DNA from: Prochilodus magdalenae
Lineage: Eukaryota > Chordata > Actinopteri > Characiformes > Prochilodontidae
DNA: 64,000 nucleotides
Direction: 5' to 3'
Assembly: GCA_024036415.1 (NCBI GenBank)
Contig: JAMWET010000949.1
Location: 22,501-86,500, forward strand
In this document: one piece after another, positions 41,922 through 52,262 of the stretch
Layout: each line of letters begins with the position of its first letter
Position numbering within the stretch: position 1 is the stretch's first letter
The notes under the pieces: model-generated
The model's input: the letters and a program-made list of their open reading frames with translations, nothing else
What the model was told of the DNA's origin: nothing
Databases searched by the model: none
Position numbers and translations under genes: made by a program

Positions 41922-44571
41922 CTCACTGAATGTGCGTTCGGATAATTGCTACACAAAGCTGTGATCGTCCTAATTGAGATGCGCCCAAATAGAGGCCAGA
42001 GCAGATCAGCACATAAAGGCCCTCAAGGACAAACGTCTGAATCCGTTCCCTTTCGAGGCAGCCAGAGGCTACGCTGCTGACACAGAACCCTTTCATGCAC
42101 TTTAGCAGGAAAGCCCGGGATCCGCCTCAGGCATATTTGTGAAAATAATAAACCGGTTTATGAGCAGACTGTAGTCTTACACAATTAGCTTTCAGTTGGC
42201 TTGCCCGCTAGGCCAGACAGGGGTTACTGTTACATAAACTTGGATCTGATTGATACCGTGCTCTGTTTGAGAAGGATTGGTGTGTGGTTTTATTAAAGCG
42301 GCATGGATATTCAGAACGCACAATGACACAGTAAAATAAATGCCCTAAAACCATAGAAAATGCATCTGGATCGTTTTTATTAGTAACCAAATGAATGGTA
42401 GTATTTCTCATGCAGTGTTCTAAAAGTGTACATGGGAAAACATTGGATATGTCGGCACACGGTGTGCACATCCATTATGGTTATCCATTTAGGGTGACAT
42501 TGCTGTTTGGGTTTCCATGGAGGTCAAATAACAGTAGTTTAAATCTTGTTCACACGTATGTAAACCTCAGGCAAGTCAAGTGATATACTTCACCCAGTAA
42601 CACTTGTCAACCGGCTCTTTTTGCTCTGACTGAAGAGCTTCGCACGGAGGCTACTAATTGCCCAAATGGGGTTCTTGATGTCCAAACTTGTCAGAACACC
42701 CAGGTCTCCACAGGAAACCCTCTCCACAATAATAGACTCCTAATGATGCATCACGGCATAAACGAAACCATTTCCATGGGGGATTTATGAATGACAGTGT
42801 TTGAATCATCATGGAATGGAATGAGCGTTACGCCATTATGACTGTCACCGTGTGATGGATAGATGAAGATGTTTAGTCTAGCGTGGATCCAGGCACTCGG
42901 GTGATGCCCGTTGTTTTCAGTAGCCTCTCATCTGTCACCTGTCGGGCAGCCGAAAGGGAAAGGACACCGAGAGCTGTCTGACACCCGGCCAGCAGCAGTT
43001 AAGCAGGATGAAAGATTGAGCTTTGCCAGCGAGAGGAGTAAACTCCCCAGTCCTCAGTCAATACACATCAATGCTGACACAACATGGCCGCCGCTCAGGG
43101 AGTTACCTGAGAGCTCCTTTGCCCAAGAGATAGGAGATGGTGATTTCAAGCCAGCGTTGTTGGGGCTGCTATGGCTAGTTGTGACTAATCGCTCTGTTGT
43201 GTAGTTGCACACTTCCGTAATGTTTTTTTTTTCTTTTGGCTTGATTGTTGTTTGTTTAGCGCCGAACATTTCAAGATGTAGGCTTAGCTTTTCCCAGTTT
43301 TTAACAGAGTTTCACCCAAAGGTTACAGACAGAAGGAAGAAGGCCAGATGACGCATATGTCGTTTTGGCACTGAGCGGGTGGTACCAAACAGGGCATGAG
43401 ATGTTTTGCATGAAATCTATCTCAGCAGTCGGCTATAAACATTTGCATGCTGCGAGACACCGAACCAATTAACACTGATGATAACGTCCATATGCAAACG
43501 CAGGTTGACATTGACAGCACCCACACATAAAGTTTACATCATTTTTAACATATTCGCAGTGCAAACCGGCCTGCTGCCGTGCCAGACAAAGTGCAGTTCA
43601 CCAAACCAGTACAGCGTGGCCCAAATAACAAACTATAGTAGCAGTCAAACACATTACAGCTGCCGGCGTATTGAGAAAGGTCAGTCTGCCTGTCTGTAAA
43701 TGGCGCTCAGCTCCCCCAGTCTGCCCAGGTTTTCTCTCTAGAAGCCCCTGCCTCTTTGTATCCCTCCCCTCACTCCCGTTATAATTGGACCAAAGGAACT
43801 GAGCTGAGCTCATTCATGCTTCCCTTTTGATGCTAAGCAGCCGGCAGTAGAGGTGTTGTGTTCAAGCCTAATTGGGCTTTTCCAGGTCTCTGACTGCACA
43901 GGTTGTGGTCTGTCTGATGTCTGAGAAGTGTTTATCACGGGGCCGGAGGCCTCATTTGTTCACTTTCACACCAGGACTGGGGTTACTCAACTGACCACCA
44001 AAGCAAATGAGCTGGTCAGTGATGTAATTACGGTGTCTGTGAGTTAGCCCGGAGCCAATAGTGCGACCGTTCCAATCATTCTCGTCAGAGGTGGACGTTT
44101 AAAGCCCTGTTCTGATTAATCGGGAGTTAACTGCTGGGGCATCATTATATCGGGTCTTATCGGGTTAACTGATGTCAGTTGGTTGATGTAAAATGATTAG
44201 ACGGTGAGCCGCCGAAGGCCCATGGCTTTCAAGTGGAGTCTGGTCTGAGCCATTAGGAGCATTAATATCATTCATAACCTTCAGACGTCTTGAATTATTA
44301 TGGTTGTTTTGGTATGTGTTTGATGTATGTTATAGTATGACTTAATTAGTTACAGTGTTAATTATGTAAATGGAATATGTATCTCTTCTTCTAGACCCAA
44401 ATGAGACCTTGATCATAATGAGACATAATCAGAGGGCATATTTAAATAGCTCACTTGAGTCTCTTTTTTTTTCTCTATCCACACAGTTTCACTCCAGGAA
44501 ATCTGCACTGCGAGATTTGTACGATTCAGGGAGCAATAGAATCAAGAGCCATCTCATCCCTCTCCGACTGA
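35154..44571 (+). CDS. Spliced upstream ORF in the setbp1 5' UTR (exon 1 to exon 2)
   Basis: ATG at 35,154 opens 17 codons (MSLDGFAFNYVTTSFGN) up to the exon 1 donor. Splicing to exon 2 (44,487) completes a Gly codon and continues FTPGNLHCEICTIQ to a TGA at 44,569-44,571, 86 nt before the setbp1 ATG. The peptide would be 45 aa. The junction is deduced from sequence only. The reading frame may be a translational regulator rather than a functional peptide, or chance. Confidence 0.35.
35516..35876. mobile_element. MITE with its left end amplified six times in tandem
   Basis: CCACCTTAA occurs at 35,533, 35,588, 35,642, 35,697, 35,752 and 35,807, giving a 54-55 bp period. Each unit continues with a GCAGCA/GCTGCAG word, TACAYTC and TTCGAATTTT. 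The array ends with one inverted copy, TTTAAGGTGGACCGGGATAA, at about 35,850. The outer tips TGTCGAATTTGCCCG and TGTTCGAATTATCCCG (read inward from each side) form the inverted repeats. A single-unit relative lies at 6,853-6,968. Confidence 0.8.
36500..37975 (+). repeat. Three-copy tandem repeat, about 380-505 bp units
   Basis: Units begin at GGGCGGGGCTTCGTCCAGG (36,500), GGGCGGAGCTCAGACCAGG (36,878) and GGGCGGAGCTTAGACCAGG (37,384). Each continues with an ACATGTGYA word, AAGAAAGTGYAAC, AAGGTGAAAG, GCACTGCTGTAGTAGGACTA, CAGGATTATGAAG and GTGACATTGTAATATCACAG in the same order. The third unit is interrupted by a SINE at 37,634-37,820 and resumes after it with CGTGACATTGTAATACCACA. Unit 2 is about 125 bp longer than unit 1. 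Confidence 0.85.
37634..37820 (+). mobile_element. tRNA-derived SINE inside tandem unit 3
   Basis: The head ATTGGTATAGTGGGTTACAC is an A-box-like sequence. GGGCAAGACTCCTAACTC and GTAAGTCGCTTTGGATAAGA then GCATCTGCCAAA are the conserved centre and tail of the HpaI/V-SINE-like fish family. It splits the third copy of the surrounding tandem repeat, so it inserted after that repeat formed. Confidence 0.8.
38190..38232. repeat. Poly-C rich low-complexity tract
   Basis: GACCCCCCCCCGCCCCCCCTCC, preceded by a short GA run. Directly visible; no function inferred. Confidence 0.8.
39004..39028. repeat. (GGA)n tract
   Basis: Short run of GGA triplets in setbp1 intron 1. Confidence 0.85.
40645..41230 (-). 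mobile_element. Tc1/mariner relic in setbp1 intron 1
   Basis: One end reads ACAGTACTGTGCAAAACTC, close to a Tc1-type end common in fish (CAGTACTGTGCAAAAGT). On the minus strand QLHEEGTISEEPGVSKTAAQK resembles the helix-turn-helix part of a Tc1 transposase. Further on, a frameshifted stretch resembles its C-terminus (EKYPCRY... / KNIPADI...). The central catalytic part is deleted. Confidence 0.55.
41877..41920. repeat. (GT)n microsatellite
   Basis: About 22 GT units, directly visible, in setbp1 intron 1. Confidence 0.95.
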
Positions 44572-45128
44572 ACACGACCCACTGTGACCAGTGTCCCCCT
44601 TGTCCTCTCGGCTCCCTCCTGGTTCCTGCGTGTTGAACCTGAGCCTTGGGATTGTTGATGGAGCAAAGGGACCTAACACGCCCAGTGCGGCCAAAAGTCA
44701 ACGAGGAGTTCTACTCCACCGTGACCACCATCAATCGGGCTGACCTCACCGAGGTGGGCCTTCTGACCGGTCCCGTGAAGGGCCTGGGCCTGGGTGGAGA
44801 GCAGCAGGAGCACGAGGAGGATGAAGACCTGGGCCTGGGGAAGGATGTGGACGTCACTTCCAACGCAGACAGCGAGAAATGGGTGCAGCCAGACGGGCTG
44901 GAAGAGCAGGAGTTCTCCATCAAAGAGGCCAGCTTCTCGGAAGGAAGCTTGAAGCTCAAGATCCAAACCACCAAGCGAGCCAAGAAGCCGCCAAAGAGTC
45001 TGGAAAACTACATTTGTCCCCCTGAGATCCGCATCACCATCAAACAGCCTGGGGAACACAAGACCACCAAACATGCCAAGAACAGCAAAGGGGGAAAGGA
45101 GGAAGACAGCGGGCCTCCAAGGAAGAGG
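44487..45128 (+). other. setbp1: setbp1 exon 2 (5' UTR part and first coding exon)
   Basis: Acceptor TCCACACAG with a long T-rich tract precedes 44,487. Donor AAGAGG|GTGAGTG follows 45,128. The first 171 bp are untranslated and carry the end of the upstream ORF. The remaining 471 bp are coding and end in phase 0. Confidence 0.88.
44658..45128 (+). CDS. setbp1: SET-binding protein 1, N-terminal coding exon (partial gene)
   Basis: SETBP1 is a large nuclear AT-hook protein that binds the SET oncoprotein and recruits chromatin regulators. The exon gives residues 1-157. From about residue 46 it follows human SETBP1 closely: acidic [79 protein letters not shown]. The first 45 residues ([20 protein letters not shown]...) are diverged. 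ATG 44,658 is used because it gives the human-like M-E start. An in-frame TTG upstream is not a plausible start. AT-hooks, SKI-homology region and SET-binding region lie in later exons outside the window. Confidence 0.93.
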
Positions 45129-45435
45129 GTGAGTGTCTCCTGCAAAACGCTACAGGAATGTTCAATGTCTCATTCAACATTACGGGTGTAACAATACACA
45201 GCTCATGATCTGAAGGGATTTTCGATACGTGATTCACGATTTAATAAGAAGACCACCTGCACTGACTACAGCTGATTACCACCTTTAGTGTGACAGCAGT
45301 TACATTAGATGGCTTTATTAATACAGTGCAGCTGATCAGTCATCACACTGCACAGTGCACGTTTCATTGATTTGCGATTTCAGCACAGTTCTTTCACACC
45401 TTTTAAAGACAGTGTGTGTGTATTTATGGTATGTA

Positions 45436-45967
45436 CAGGGGTTGGACAATGAAACTGAAACACCTGCCATTTTAGTGTGGGAGGTCTCATGGCTAAATTG
45501 GACCAGCCTGGTGGCCAATCTTCATTAATTGCACATTGCACCAGTAAGAGCAGAGTGTGAAGGTTCAGTTAGCAGGTAAGAGCACAGTTCTGCTCAAAAT
45601 ACTGCAATGCACACAACATTATGGGTGACATACCAGAGTTCAAAAGAGGACAGATTGTTGGTGCACGTCTTGCTGGCGCATCTGTGACCAAGACAGCAAG
45701 TCTTTGTGATGTATCAAGAGCCACGGTATCCAGGGTAATGTCAGCATACCACCAAGAAGGACGAACCTCCGCCAGCATCATGTAGTGACCTGGCCACTAT
45801 CCTGCAAGAAGAATGGCTTAAAATCCCTCTGACCACTGTGCAGGACTTGTATATGTCATTCCCAAGACGAACTGATGCTGTATTGGCCGCAAAAGGAGGC
45901 CCTACACCATACTAATAAATGATTGTGGTCTAAAACCAGGTGTTTCAGTTTCATTGTCCAACCCCTG
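45436..45967 (+). mobile_element. Internally deleted Tc1/mariner element, TA target site
   Basis: Perfectly bounded. CAGGGGTTGGACAATGAAAC starts at 45,436 and its reverse complement ends at 45,967, each flanked by TA. The inverted repeats are about 30 bp. Inside, a 54-codon frame from 45,622 (GDIPEFKRGQIVGARLAG, VSRATVSRVMSAYHQEGR) is the helix-turn-helix domain of a Tc1 transposase. After a stop, EEWLKIPLTTVQDLYMSFP and AVLAAKGGPTPY are its C-terminal end. The catalytic middle is deleted, so it is non-autonomous. Confidence 0.92.
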
Positions 45968-45969
45968 TA

Positions 45970-47430
45970 TGTCTAATTACTAGATTCTTACCCTATAAGA
46001 ATAATGCATATTAGGAGCTCAGAGATCAATGTATACAGCTATTGCAACCATACAAACAAATATATAGATAAGTAGCTTTTTTATTTAAATAAATAAATAA
46101 ACAAAACTGATTTTGAGAAACACCATTTCGTGGAAGAATAGTCGAAGCAGACCTAAGGCGTCTGACTGGGTAACTCACAGCAGTGCACGGACACCGCATT
46201 GTAACATCCAGGTGGTGTTAGGGTGGCTTTAGGCTAGTTTAGTTAAAGTGTAGTCTGCTGCATGCTCTGCTTCAATGAACATAAAACTTCATTAGCACAG
46301 GTGACCTTGTTTAATGCCAATAGCCACAGAACCTCGGCAAAGCGGATCATGAGCAACATGCTCCAGAGTATTCTGAACACGCTTCTGTCGGCACGCAGTT
46401 AACTGCCCAGTGACTCTTCTACTGTCAGTCCCGTCACAGTCATTGTAGAGGGCTTGCTGTGTGCGGCTAGTGCGGCACAGAAGCAGTGTGGATACTGCTT
46501 TTGATTTTTAATGCGCTTCACGTAGCTCTGCTTTTACTGAAAACATTTTACGGTTATGGCAGTGACTTGCTAGCACAGTCAGGATGCTGCAGCTGCGGTG
46601 AGCTAATGTCCTACTAAGGACTCCAGAGTCTGTGCATTGAGCTTAACTTGAATACAGTGTTTTCACTCCACCAGTCACACCGTGTATTGTTATACCCCTA
46701 TATGTTGCCATATCACTACTCTACATCTTCTATAAGTCTTACGATTATGAGGTGAAGCTAGTAGGAATCGGAATTTGACAGGAATTTGAGATAGTGTGGC
46801 TAAAGGCTCTCAGCCTGTATCACACACAGCATTACAGCGGCTGTGAGAGCTTGTTTCTTTTGTGTTCAGTCTCATTCTTCCATTTTTATCCACACCGGCT
46901 GCAAAGTGCTGCCTTTACCTCTTGTTCTACCTGCTTTCTTTGTGTCTGGCCCTCTGCTGTGGTTGAACTCATTACAGAATGCTAGAACGTGTGGCTCGTT
47001 GCCAAGGCGAGACAATTGTATTCTGCTGGCTGTCAGTTCTGTCTGTAACTGTTCAGCCGGCTGCATGTCAAATGAAGGGTGTCCGGGCATGCTGTGGTGC
47101 AATGCAAGTCTGCCATTAACCTTTTGTGGCATTTAGACTCAATGAGTTCATCGACTTACATGTGGATCAAGTGTCTTGCTGCGCTCAGGGTTTTTTCTTT
47201 TTAGGAGATTTTGGCCTTTTGAAATATTGATGATGCACTGAAAAGCTATTTTTTAAAATCTCACCGTCGAGTGTGACTCTATAATAATAACTATGCCCTC
47301 AGACAAAGTGTTAGTCATAGACTGGAACGAGTGTAGAACTCTCACCAGGGGATAAATGAGCCCAAAACTAGTCCTGACCAAGTACACCTTAATCAGGGAT
47401 TGATTACACTCTGAATCATGGTGTGACTTA
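45970..47430. other. Unique intronic DNA
   Basis: No gene or repeat recognised between the two Tc1 elements. A short AAATAAATAAATAAA run occurs near 46,085. Confidence 0.4.
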
Positions 47431-48101
47431 CACAGTCGACAGTCACGTTATTACGATCACCAGCTAACATCCAAAGTAACCGCGACTCCGCAAGGTCCTT
47501 TTAGGTTAACACAGGTATCTGGAGGTATCACAGGTATCCATGTTGACTGCAGTGCATCCCACATCTGCTGGAAGGTGCATCAGGGAGCTATAGAGCGAAC
47601 ACGATGATCGAGGTGCCACCACAGATGCTCAATTGGGTTCTAGTCTGCGAAATTATGGGGTCTAGTCTGGGTCATGCTCTTCCAACTAGTATTTCTACAT
47701 TTACATTTACAGCATTTAGCTGACGCTCTTATCCAGAGCAACTTACAAGGTTAATTGTATTACAGGTGGGCCAATGTAGTGTTAGGAGTCTTGCCCAAGG
47801 ACTCTTATTGGTGTAGAACAGCATAGTCACCCAGACCGGGATTTGCACCCCAGTCTCCCACATGTGGTGGTGGCTCTCTGGTGGGCAGTGGTGTTATCCT
47901 CTGAGCTACACCAGCCACTTCCACTATTTCTAGCTGTGTGACACGTTGCATTGTCTTGCTGGAAGATCCCATCCGCCCCAGAGAAGACGATCAGCATCTG
48001 TGGGTGTACACAATCTGCAATGAAGGATTCATAGCCAGTTCAGTTGAGAGTGCCTTCCATGCGAAAGTAGGAAGTGGTCATAATAATGTGACTCGACCGT
48101 G
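47431..48101 (-). mobile_element. Tc1/mariner relic interrupted by a SINE
   Basis: The ends CACAGTCGACAGTCACGTTA and (reverse complement of the right end) CACGGTCGAGTCACATTATT form inverted repeats, flanked by TA at 47,429 and 48,102. On the minus strand LNPIEHLWWHLDHRVRSIAP-like sequence (47,560-47,645; first residue altered) is the C-terminal NPIEHLW motif of Tc1 transposases. Without the SINE the element is only about 440 bp, so the transposase is mostly deleted. Confidence 0.85.
47698..47924 (-). mobile_element. tRNA-derived SINE nested in the Tc1 relic
   Basis: Minus-strand order: head GGCTGGTGTAGCTCAGAGGA (A box), a B-box-like GGTGCAAATCCC, centre GGGCAAGACTCCTAACAC, tail GTTGCTCTGGATAAGAGCG. 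An 8-bp target duplication TATTTCTA lies at 47,690-47,697 and 47,925-47,932. Same family as 58,671-58,899. Confidence 0.93.
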
Positions 48102-49505
48102 TAGATCAAAGCTATATTTTGTATGCAGTTGGCACATTGTCCCCGCAAATACCTTCTTCTAACTGCAAGACTGTTTGTAGCCAGGAGCCTTTTTAAGTGC
48201 ACCATAACGTGCGTCTACAATTTTCCAAAACGTACATATTGTTGCCTTTTCTTGCTCCTTCTTGCCAGATTCATGGCAGTAAAACTGCAAGACTGGAAGC
48301 TTCTGGGAGAGAAGGGGAGGAGTGGCTGGTGCTCCCAGAACCAGAGCCTGTAATTTGACCATAATTAGGGAGAAAATGCATGCTTACTGAATCAAAGCTG
48401 AACTGCCAACATCAGCATCTTTCAGTGAGCGTACCACAAGCTGAAATTGATTGCTTTTTTCTTCTCTTTTAAATTGAAGAACACTGAGGAATCTCTGGCA
48501 TTGAAACGCCCTCCGAGGTTGCATTGTTTCAGCAAAGGCTCTTTCTGCTTTTTGATGCATATTGATGCTACATTTTATGCTTTCTTGCACATTCTGTTTT
48601 TTATCAGGTATTTGTGATTAGGTACTGAAAGGCACTTTGGGGAAGCAAAAGTGGCTCCTCTGTAGTTTGGCTTTAAAGTACCCTTGATTTATCTCTGTTG
48701 ATTATTTATTTTTAAAGGTTCACATGTTCACTCTTTTCCACCAACCTTTTTAGCCCAATTGGAGTCTTTTAGTCCAGACTTGTTTAGTGGCCAAATTTCG
48801 CTTCCTTGGCTTATAACTGGAGCTATGAGGCTGGTCAGTAGCCAGTCAGACGTTCTTCTTGTTTCAGCTGCACAGTGAAGTGTTGTTCATTTGTAGACAG
48901 TGAGTCCTGACAAGTTTGCATAATGTTAATAGAGACCTTGGTGTGGCTTAAATATGTTGAGAGAAGTACTGAGAGGAGCTCTTGAGTAGGAGTGTTTGAT
49001 GTTTAGCCTCTAAGCATGAAGAGCAAAATATGGGTACCAAACTGGTCTTGGCTGACTGATTACTTGCAAGGCATTCATTTCAGCCTGATTAATGCATATA
49101 CAGTGATACTGAGTATACACCTCTATTGAGTATAGAGTGTAATGATAGATAGGCCGCATATCTTTCTTGTGGTAGACCATAGAAATGTGGCCATCAACAA
49201 AACCTTTGAGGTCAGTTTTGCTTTCAAAGCATTCAATATACACACAGAGTGAGGGGGGAAAGAAGTGACCAGGGTGGTGGTGGTTGGGGGTTAGGCTATA
49301 GGAGCAACAGGGGCTGGAGGCGGGAAGCCTGAAGTGCAGCTGTCTCTTTCTGGCAATCTCCACATTGACCACAGACAGAAGGTCAAAAAGGGCAGAAGGA
49401 GGAACAGAGGAGGTGGCCCCACGCCACCCTCTAAAGGATGGCCATGTCTATAGAAAAGTGCTCTAAAAGGGGTGAAGAAAAGCCAAGCCCCAGCCCCCCT
49501 AACCC

Positions 49506-49541
49506 CACACACGCACGCACACACACACACACACACACACA
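49506..49541. repeat. (CA)n microsatellite
   Basis: CA tract with CGCACGC interruptions. The ORF across its complement (VCVCVC) is an artefact. Confidence 0.9.
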
Positions 49542-50399
49542 GACCCCCAGTCCCACAGCACAGATGAAACCCCATTTGCCCTGCTAACGGACAGCAAAGC
49601 TGAACTCCTCATTTGAAAGCACGCCATTAGAAAGCGAGCCCAATCCTGGTCTTTTCTATTTTTCGGGGGCTTTAAGCGTCATGCCCGCCACCTCCTCTCA
49701 TCTCTCAGTTACAAGCTGCGTGGGGTCAGGGGTTAGTGCGTAATTGAAACCAGTCAGGGCTCGCTGAGAATAGGGCTTACCTCAGCCTGCTCGGCCTGTG
49801 ACAGCTGCTCCCCGGAACAGCCCCCTTTCCCTCCCCTCACTAATGAAATCACACTGCCAGATAGTGCTGGACAATATATCTTCTATACTGGTATTCTAGC
49901 GTCTCACAACAATATTGATTTTCAGTTTCGCAGTAACAGAAACTTGGCTGACTGAAATGTATGTCATTCACTAGATACGTCAGAGGATTTCAAAAATACA
50001 GACGTGTGCGCTTGTTTTAGGTGCCAGAGATCAGTTGCATTGAAAAGCAGTTTGTGTCTGGGCAGGAAGAGTTTATTTTAATAACGTTAATGTAATTAGT
50101 AACCATTTTTGTTATGTCAGAGTGTTCATATAGCCATTTCCGAACCTCTGCTTAAGGAGACTCAGTATTAATTGTAGTTATCATCCAGTATCTGGTTTTG
50201 CTAATCAGTTCTTCATTATGGTAATGATGGAATTTATCACATCTATGTGACAGCTGGAGGCAACCAGGAGAAATCTTCAAAGTAGCAACTCACAAGTTAT
50301 GTTAAAATTCTAGTATTTTTATTTTGTAATTACTATTATTATTTTTATTTTGCACACAGAAATAAATAATAATCGAACAAACAAATAAATAAATAAAAT

Positions 50400-50500
50400 C
50401 ACACACACATATATACTATATTGCCATGCCAAATATTATGATACAATGGTATTATCCTGCTTTGACTCTCCACACACAATCCACCCAATCCATACATACA

Positions 50501-50546
<46 letters not shown>
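50400..50546. repeat. Compound CA/TA/TG repeat with inverted halves
   Basis: CACACACACATATATACTAT at the left is mirrored on the right by GTGTGTGTATATATATATAT and ATGTGTGTGTGTGTGTGG. The flanking ATATTGCCATGCC and GGCAATATTG are also inverted. This may be a decayed MITE whose ends became microsatellites. Confidence 0.6.
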
Positions 50547-52107
50547 GCAATATTGTATTTAGCTGCAGTAAAAATGGCTGAGGTCATGATGAGATGAGTA
50601 AACTGAAACCTGTATGATATTACATAAACAGATGTTGAGGAAGTTTTCTTCTGGGGACAGAAATCTGGTGTGATTATAAAAGAAAAAGCCAAAGCCAGGT
50701 AAACAGGTTGTGTCAGGGTTGTAGAACATCCAGCAGCATGCAGTTATATGCAATAATAGGATGCCTTGACTTGATAACTCATTTGATACTACGGTGGACT
50801 TTGAAATATCCAGTTTCATCAATACTGCTTGGTTTCCACCACACCAGATACCTTTGATGAATTAGCTTGGCCTCTTTTGTGGGGATTGCCAGTGTCCCTC
50901 ATGGAGGCGTTTGCGTGAGCGTTGCGGTACGTCGGGTGGGCTGGAAAACGACTGTAATATGTCAGAAATGTTCCTCGCCCACACAATGGTGCCCTGTGAC
51001 CGCTTGGCCAGGAATAGAGCTCTGCTCTCCTCGCCTTTGTGAAAAGCCCTGCGCCTGGATGTGCAATTAGACAGTCTGAATATGCAGAGGTCGGGGTGCG
51101 CTCTGTTTGCCGTTTCCATTAGCTGTCTGCAAGCTTTTACAAATGGTGTCTGTTTTTTTTTTTCTTATTCCAAAAGCTGAAGAGAAACATTCAGCAGCCA
51201 GCCAAACCGCCCCTGTGTTTTTTTTTGGGTGGGACGGATTGTGAAAAACTAATTTGGCCTTGGATAATTATGCCAAAATAACAATATTGACAAGCGCTTT
51301 ACAGGGGAAAAGAAGCTATTTAGAATTAGACTCACAGATCAGGTTAATAAAAAATGTATGTGGATGTCCATTGAGACCCACTAGTCTTGAAGTGTATCCT
51401 GTATTTGTCTCCAGTATCACCCCTGTGGTTTAACACTGTAGAGGGTTCATTGCGATGACAAGTCGGATAGAAACCAGATCGATGCTTGTGCGCGTGTATA
51501 CGTGTGTGTGTGCTGTGAGAGGCAGACAGGGGAGATCTTTGCCCCGGCGCTGCTCCATGTTTGACGACAGCGCTTTGATTGTCAGCCGTTTCCGCCGGAC
51601 TGCCCGTGTTCAGTGGTGTGTGTTTGTCAGGGGGGAGCGAGGGGAAGGCTCCGGCTGCTCAGCCTACAGGCGTCACACTCCCGAGGCATTTTGAAAGAGG
51701 CCGAGTGGGCCATTTTCCCAGTCCTGCCCATCATTTTCCCAGGTCTAAGCCAGCTGTGTTGGTGGAGGTGATACTTTCCTGCCCTTCTGGGCAGGCATTT
51801 GTGGTGGGGGGTTGAATGGGGGTTGAAAGGTTTGATAGCAGTTTGCCTATTTGGTTTTGCGCTGGAGCTACGAGGTGGATGTAGCTAATTAGCAGTGGTA
51901 CCTTGTGCCGATTAACCAGCACTTGGCGAAACTGCATGTGTAAGCCACCCTTCACCCTTGTCTCAAGCCACATTGAGTAATCGCAAATAAACTACCTTTG
52001 ATCTGAGTTTGATTTTGAATATAATTTTTAAAAAAGTGTCCTTTTTTATAATGATGGGACCAATAGAAATGCTCCCGAATTGCTTGACACAAAATGTCTT
52101 TCCATGA

Positions 52108-52262
52108 ACCGTTTAATGTTCTGCTCAACCTTTCGGTAGAGCACGTTTCAAGCCACCATATCCCCATAAAGAAGCTGTTCAACTTAACTCAAATGGATTG
52201 TGCCAACTCTCCCAATCGGTAGAGGTATGTTAGTTCTAAAGTATCCACTAGAGGTCACTGCG
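52108..52262 (-). repeat. Dispersed repeat, inverted partner of 7,964-8,105
   Basis: Read on the minus strand it begins AGTGACCTCTAGTGGATAC, then ACTAACATACCTCTACCG, TTGGCACAATCC, GTGCTCTACCGAAAGG, in the same order as the copy at 7,964. Non-coding. Family unknown to me. Confidence 0.65.

Larger units (their letters stand above)
35207..44486 (+). other. setbp1: setbp1 intron 1
   Basis: Runs from donor GTGAGT at 35,207 to acceptor CCACACAG at 44,486 with a pyrimidine-rich tract (CTCTTTTTTTTTCTC). Outside the repeats listed separately, 38,240-40,640 and 41,920-44,460 look like unique, moderately GC-rich sequence without coding signal. Parts could be conserved regulatory DNA. Confidence 0.7.

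Noticed and set aside
44646..44657. In-frame TTG upstream of the setbp1 ATG as a start
   Set aside because: Non-AUG start not needed. The ATG at 44,658 gives the M-E beginning expected for the family.
44673..45074. 133-codon minus frame over setbp1 exon 2
   Set aside because: Shadow of the real plus-strand coding exon, whose protein is recognisable.
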